Shown here one piece after another: positions 19,829 through 22,921 of a stretch of DNA of 22,921 nt. The notes under the pieces are model-generated. The model made no database searches and had not been told where the DNA came from. It saw nothing but the letters and a program-made list of their open reading frames with translations. This DNA is from Phoronis australis. Lineage: Eukaryota > Phoronida > Phoronidae. Position 1 is the first letter of the stretch. Every line of letters begins with the position of its first letter. Location of the stretch: contig NMRA01000175.1 in the NCBI GenBank assembly GCA_002633005.1, positions 726,775 to 749,695 on the forward strand, in the 5' to 3' direction. The position numbers and the translations under genes are program-made.

Positions 19829-20290
19829 GTAGCCAAACANGTAGCAACTGATGGATCCTTCGATGGTGAAACTAATCGTGCGGGATGGGGTTATCAAATA
19901 CGCTGTGCTAACAACGTCATTGCGGAAGGTAGTGGCTGCCACCAGGTATACACAAGCAGTACGCGGATGGAGTTTGAGGCTATACAACGTGCCCTAATCA
20001 AGCTGTCACTCTTAGACCTGGAGAATCACACCATTATCTTTGCCACCGATTCCATGGCAGTGTTGATGAAAGTTCAATCTGGAAACCTCCCAGCCAACTG
20101 GGGTGTCTTCCGATCACGCCACCCTCATCATGTGGTGATCTGGTCTTTTGTACCTGGCCACGCCGGTGTCCTGATTAATGAGCGTGCAGATTACCTCGCT
20201 GGCTCATGCACCACCAACCAACCCCTCTACTTATATTCGGCTGACGTTAAGCTGCTGGCCCGCAAACACAACCTCGAGCCATTCTTTTGA
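19829..20290 (+). pseudogene. RNase H domain of a retroelement-like protein
   Basis: An in-frame stretch after a TAG (19814-19816) and a good acceptor-like tctctgcctcag encodes an RNase H fold. It has ATDGSFDGETNRAGWGY with the first catalytic Asp, RMEFEAIQRAL with the Glu, FATDSMAVL with the second Asp, and VPGHAGVLINERADYLAG with the distal His/Asp motif. All DEDD residues are present. The segment between GNLPANW and VVIWSFVPG may be altered, and the frame stops at 20290. The N at 19840 falls just before the domain. No reverse transcriptase precedes it, so this is a fragment of a retroelement or a stand-alone RNase H repeat protein. RNase H removes RNA from RNA-DNA hybrids during reverse transcription. 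Confidence 0.75.
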
Positions 20291-20690
20291 ACTTTCGCTT
20301 CACGTTCCGCCAGAGCCCCTCGATGTTATTGGTGTGGCAGGTGGAGTCCGCCTGGTCTACGAAGTTCAAGTTGTGGTTCACCGAGCCATGCAAGTACCCA
20401 AGTTGGTTTAATCCGCGCTAAGCTTGCCATTCATTGGTGATGATACGAGTGCCCAGTCTGATGTGGGCTCGGATGATTGGAAGAAGCGTTGCTGCGTTTC
20501 GACGATTTACAGGTACCAGGAACATCTCAGTCTTGGCTGTCCTATTCACGCCGCCAACCACACATCTTCCGTCAACGTGCCATCCTCTGTTGTACTTTCT
20601 CCTTCCAAATTTCGATTCGTCGATCTGAAAGATAATGTAAATGTAGTAAATCTTTCATTTCCAAATTTAAGTAATATTTGAAATGAAGAA
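20291..20690 (+). pseudogene. possible frame-shifted tail of the RNase H protein
   Basis: Beyond the stop the sequence keeps a coding-like, GC-richer texture. A frame at 20434-20628 contains ARMIGRSVAAFRRFTGTRN, which resembles the basic tail after RNase H in this kind of protein. Another frame is open at 20424-20681. At least one frameshift separates it from the RNase H domain, so I read it as decay of the same protein. The assignment is tentative. Confidence 0.3.
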
Positions 20691-20882
20691 AAGGCAGTCA
20701 ACCGTGGATTTTTTATTCTAAACATTTTAAATATTTTTTGTAACGGCGACTTTTAGACGCGATTAGCTTTGGGAGGTCTGTGCTTTATTAAAAACTATAG
20801 AATAACCTTAATCAACATTTAATTGAACAGGGTTTACTTTACCACATTGATAGCGATCGAGAATTGTATGTTAGTTTCTCAC
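20691..20882. other. AT-rich spacer
   Basis: No gene is seen. It begins just beyond the RNase H relic and ends at the intron side of the transposase donor, so it is intron sequence of the minus-strand transposase if that gene was ever complete. Confidence 0.4.
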
Positions 20883-21120
20883 CTCAACTATGGTCCCGGG
20901 ATCTCCAATGAGGGCGAAATTGTTCACATAATCCACCTGGCATACGTCACGCATGAAGTTATTCCAGTCCACTAGGGTCCTGGTGGAGTTGATGCCCAGC
21001 TCATGCCAGATGGTTGCCATGGGCGACTTATCCATAGACCACAAGTAAATGAACTGCGTCAGTCTATCAAGGGTCACCATGAAAACAATACTCTCACACA
21101 GGGACGAACACAGACAGCAC
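20883..21120 (-). CDS. ISXO2/Merlin-type transposase exon, partial
   Basis: The minus-strand frame encodes FIYLWSMDKSP, WHELGINSTRTLVDWNNFMR and IGDPGTIVE, then a donor GTTGAG|GTGAGA with the intron starting at 20882. This order is characteristic of IS1595/ISXO2-like transposases (eukaryotic Merlin group): a helix ending in an aromatic-W-S motif, a helix-turn-helix with VDWNNF, and a G-x-G/P-x-IVE segment just before the first catalytic Asp (normally IDES). The first DDE residue would lie in the next exon, which I cannot find. The zinc-ribbon N-terminus is also missing. The upper limit near 21120 is approximate. It is probably a fragment, or one exon of a domesticated gene. Confidence 0.6.
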
Positions 21121-21160
21121 CGCATGACCCACACAATGAAAGAATACCACATTCACAACA

Positions 21161-21173
21161 CTCCTCCCGTTCC
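21161..21173 (-). promoter_or_regulatory. candidate polypurine tract and LTR start
   Basis: On the minus strand ggaacgggaggag is followed at 21160 by tgttgtgaatg. A purine-rich tract directly before TGT is the usual arrangement at the 3' LTR of Ty3/gypsy elements, and it lies downstream of the gypsy polyprotein end at 22555. No second LTR is in the window to confirm it. The transposase-like exon starts soon after, so any LTR would be short or interrupted. Confidence 0.3.
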
Positions 21174-21395
21174 TAAAAAACAGGAGGGGTCCGTAACATT
21201 CACCTGAAGACATGAAAAAACTGAAAACAAATTCCCATTCACTCCCCCCTACCAAGTAAATGTTAGAGGACAAACAGTCGTACCAGTTGTAATGGAAGGA
21301 AGAAACTCATTAAAAAAACAAACACACAAAAAACGAAAAGAGGCATTATACCTGATGTGACGTTAGTAACACTCCACAACTAACACATACCGTCA
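21174..21395 (-). repeat. T-rich 3' region, copy L
   Basis: Read on the minus strand, this stretch is collinear with 22200-22480. Shared landmarks in order are aatgcctctttt, tacgact.tttgt, acttggtagggggag against actttagggtagttggga, and cctgttttttag. The two are diverged. It is most simply the 3' untranslated zone of a gypsy-type element. Confidence 0.4.
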
Positions 21396-21401
21396 TAGGT
21401 T

Positions 21402-22185
21402 CTAAAGTCGTGAGTCCCATAAAGTCGTGAACGATCTTATTTCCTCTTCTGCGCGGTCCTGCGACATGTGGCGTTGAAGTTTCCAGTGCTCGTCTGCTTA
21501 CAAACGTCAAACGAATACCCGGACGTGTTCGTATTCACAATATGATAACAAACAGTGAGTGAGTGGCTTCTTTTATCAAATGTATCTTAAAAACAGCATA
21601 TTTCACTAAGTCACTTTTTTGTGCATTTTTGGGATATATTTTCGAAAATATTTATCGTTCAGATTTACTCAAACATGCGCTCCAGGGGTAGCTTGAACAA
21701 TAAATCAAAATGTCCCAGGGTCGATCAAGTTTTGTAAGGCCAAAACAATAAAATACGGAGCGATAATTGATGCTGGGTTCTTAGCGTTTTACGTGAGCAA
21801 CCTCAGTGAAAACGTCTGTGCACATCAAAGTTGGGTGCAAAACATATAACAGTTTATTTCAATTGAAACTGAATCAATAAACAATACAATGTATTTTTAT
21901 GTCATCTAGAGTAACTATAAGCTCTGTAGTTGACTTGTGTGGTCATACTTCGTGCATTTCCGTCTAAACGAAACGTTCACGACTTTATGGCCTCATTCAA
22001 AGTGCCCGGCAATATCAGCGACTGTTTTAAAACTCTGCTTACGGATACAAACAAGGATTAAGATTGTCAAAACACGTATATTTGTGAAGGTTGATATATG
22101 TCCATGACATCACATGAGCAGTTGCAAATGGACATTGGGTAGTATGACAATCAACTGCTTATTATGCTTATATTCACGACTTTAG
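21402..22185. mobile_element. 784-bp element with terminal and subterminal inverted repeats
   Basis: The left end ctaaagtcgtga (21402-21413) matches the reverse complement of tcacgactttag (22174-22185) exactly. A second, longer box, cataaagtcgtgaacg (21418-21433), matches the reverse complement of cgttcacgactttatg (21974-21989) exactly. So the aaagtcgtga motif occurs twice on each side, once terminal and once internal. No frame of useful length lies between, so it is non-autonomous. Flanks ggtt and gtaacc hint at longer TIRs, but no clean target duplication is seen. Confidence 0.65.
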
Positions 22186-22554
22186 GTAACCGGTGTATAA
22201 ACCTAAAAGAAACTCCTAAACACAATGGCCTGAAAAAAAACTAAAAACAAAACGTACTGACTCTAAAAAAACAGGGCACTCAAAGAAAAACATAAAAAAC
22301 CCTCCCAACTACCCTAAAGTAGGAATCTAACACAAATAACAACTCAAAACAAAGAAATACAAAACAAACAACAAAGTCGTACAGGAAGTCCGAACAGGTG
22401 TGCGATGAAAATGCCCCTAAATGCAAGACAAAGAGGCATAAAAAACAAAACAAAACAAAACAAAAAAAAAAACCAGAAAACCAGCGCTATACCTACACCC
22501 GCTCACGAGTAGCTTGCCTGGAAATGACGCGCTCTAGCAGTAAACCCGAAAAGC
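22186..22554 (-). repeat. T-rich 3' region of the gypsy element, copy R
   Basis: This is directly downstream of the polyprotein stop. On the minus strand it is T-rich, with an (AAAAC)n microsatellite on the plus strand at about 22443-22465. It is similar in order to 21174-21395. The plus-strand frame at 22398-22598 is low-complexity lysine translation and not a gene. Confidence 0.45.
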
Positions 22555-22920
22555 TCATGGCTTGCACCGAGGACACAGATAAATGTCAATCTCACTAGCG
22601 TCATTAGCTGTAATATTAACACACTCCCCGTGAAGCCAATCGTCACACGAATCGCTCTGAATCATGAGACCTCCGTGAACAGGTTTACGACAGATGCAAA
22701 AAACTTCTGGGTCCCCGTCCCCGGTATTGGTGTTAATGCCATTCCCAGCAGAAATAACCCTCTTTAGCCAATCAGGTAACTCAGTATGCTGCGTCGTGCA
22801 CAATTTTATTTTGTCATGATGAATTACCGAAACCGAATTCTTAGCTCTTACCCGATACAATGCTGGAGTCAAGACTTCTATAATAATACCCGGTCCCTTC
22901 CAACTTTTTACATTTTCCTT
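22555..22920 (-). CDS. pol: Ty3/gypsy-type integrase C-terminus with PHD finger, partial
   Basis: The minus-strand frame is open at the right edge and ends at 22555, giving 121 visible residues. Residues 1-35 or so read SWKGPGIIIEV, ALYRVRAKN and VIHHDKIKLC, the SH3-like C-terminal domain of retroelement integrases, which holds DNA during insertion. After a linker with a Gly/Asn/Thr-rich stretch, the last 50 residues form a PHD finger: FCICRKPVHGG, LMIQSDSCDDWLHGEC, and a final CPRC. In the usual C4HC3 pattern the third ligand (MIxC) is Cys; here it is Ser, while the other ligands are present. PHD fingers of the DDW type commonly read methylated histone H3 Lys4, so chromatin targeting is inferred. 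The rest of the polyprotein lies beyond the window. Confidence 0.85.
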   Translation of the reverse strand, partial: KENVKSWKGPGIIIEVLTPALYRVRAKNSVSVIHHDKIKLCTTQHTELPDWLKRVISAGNGINTNTGDGDPEVFCICRKPVHGGLMIQSDSCDDWLHGECVNITANDASEIDIYLCPRCKP

Positions 22921-22921
22921 T

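Noticed and set aside
22398-22598. Plus-strand 66-codon frame
   Set aside because: Lysine/glutamine run from an (AAAAC)n microsatellite, antisense to the gypsy element 3' region.
1-22921. CRISPR arrays, bacterial operons, ribosome binding sites, rRNA genes
   Set aside because: None is seen; tandem duplications are only two copies each and the splice structure is eukaryotic.

Overview
This is a metazoan nuclear window: AT-rich, gene-poor, with GT-AG introns, coding exons far apart and many decayed transposable elements. The mix of families (a Ty3/gypsy element whose integrase carries a PHD finger, an ISXO2/Merlin-type transposase, a decayed hAT/ZMYM-like protein, a stand-alone RNase H and many small foldback elements) suggests a marine invertebrate. 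An anthozoan cnidarian such as a coral or sea anemone is my best guess, but this is inference and no ribosomal or mitochondrial marker is present.

Layout. Bases 1-790 hold a G/C-run repeat fragment and an LTR- or promoter-like stretch with a dense cluster of heat-shock elements (667-749). Bases 790-2560 show nothing I recognise. Bases 2560-3510 hold relics of a hAT/ZMYM-like protein on the minus strand, interrupted by a 142-bp element with perfect terminal inverted repeats. A G-rich MITE lies at 3974-4223, and a weak exon candidate at 4764-4899.

The one confidently reconstructed host gene is on the minus strand. It is a Tctex1-family dynein light chain closest to DYNLT5 (TCTEX1D1), with three coding exons (15977-15862, 9517-9304, 7957-7754) that splice in frame to 177 residues. 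Its 6.3-kb first intron carries a MITE, a dispersed repeat pair and a perfect DR1 nuclear-receptor half-site pair. Its second intron carries two adjacent perfect palindromes, a 69-bp hairpin and a 32-bp tandem duplication. A long AT-rich stretch below the stop probably contains its 3'UTR.

Upstream of DYNLT5, a roughly 1-kb imperfect palindrome (16500-17530) separates it from a divergently oriented first coding exon at 18299-18475. That exon encodes a charged, helical N-terminus, ends at a strong GTGAGT donor, and has a TATA-like box and a 49-codon upstream ORF before it. I do not recognise this gene and I do not find its second exon.

From 18.9 kb to the right edge the DNA is transposon-rich: degenerate repeats, an RNase H domain relic on the plus strand, an ISXO2/Merlin-type transposase exon on the minus strand, a 784-bp element with terminal and subterminal inverted repeats, and the C-terminus of a minus-strand Ty3/gypsy polyprotein. 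That polyprotein ends in a PHD finger with one zinc ligand changed to serine. The 784-bp element lies between two similar T-rich 3' regions of the gypsy type, so insertions appear nested. The only genes likely to matter to the host are DYNLT5 and the gene starting at 18299; most of the rest is mobile-element history.
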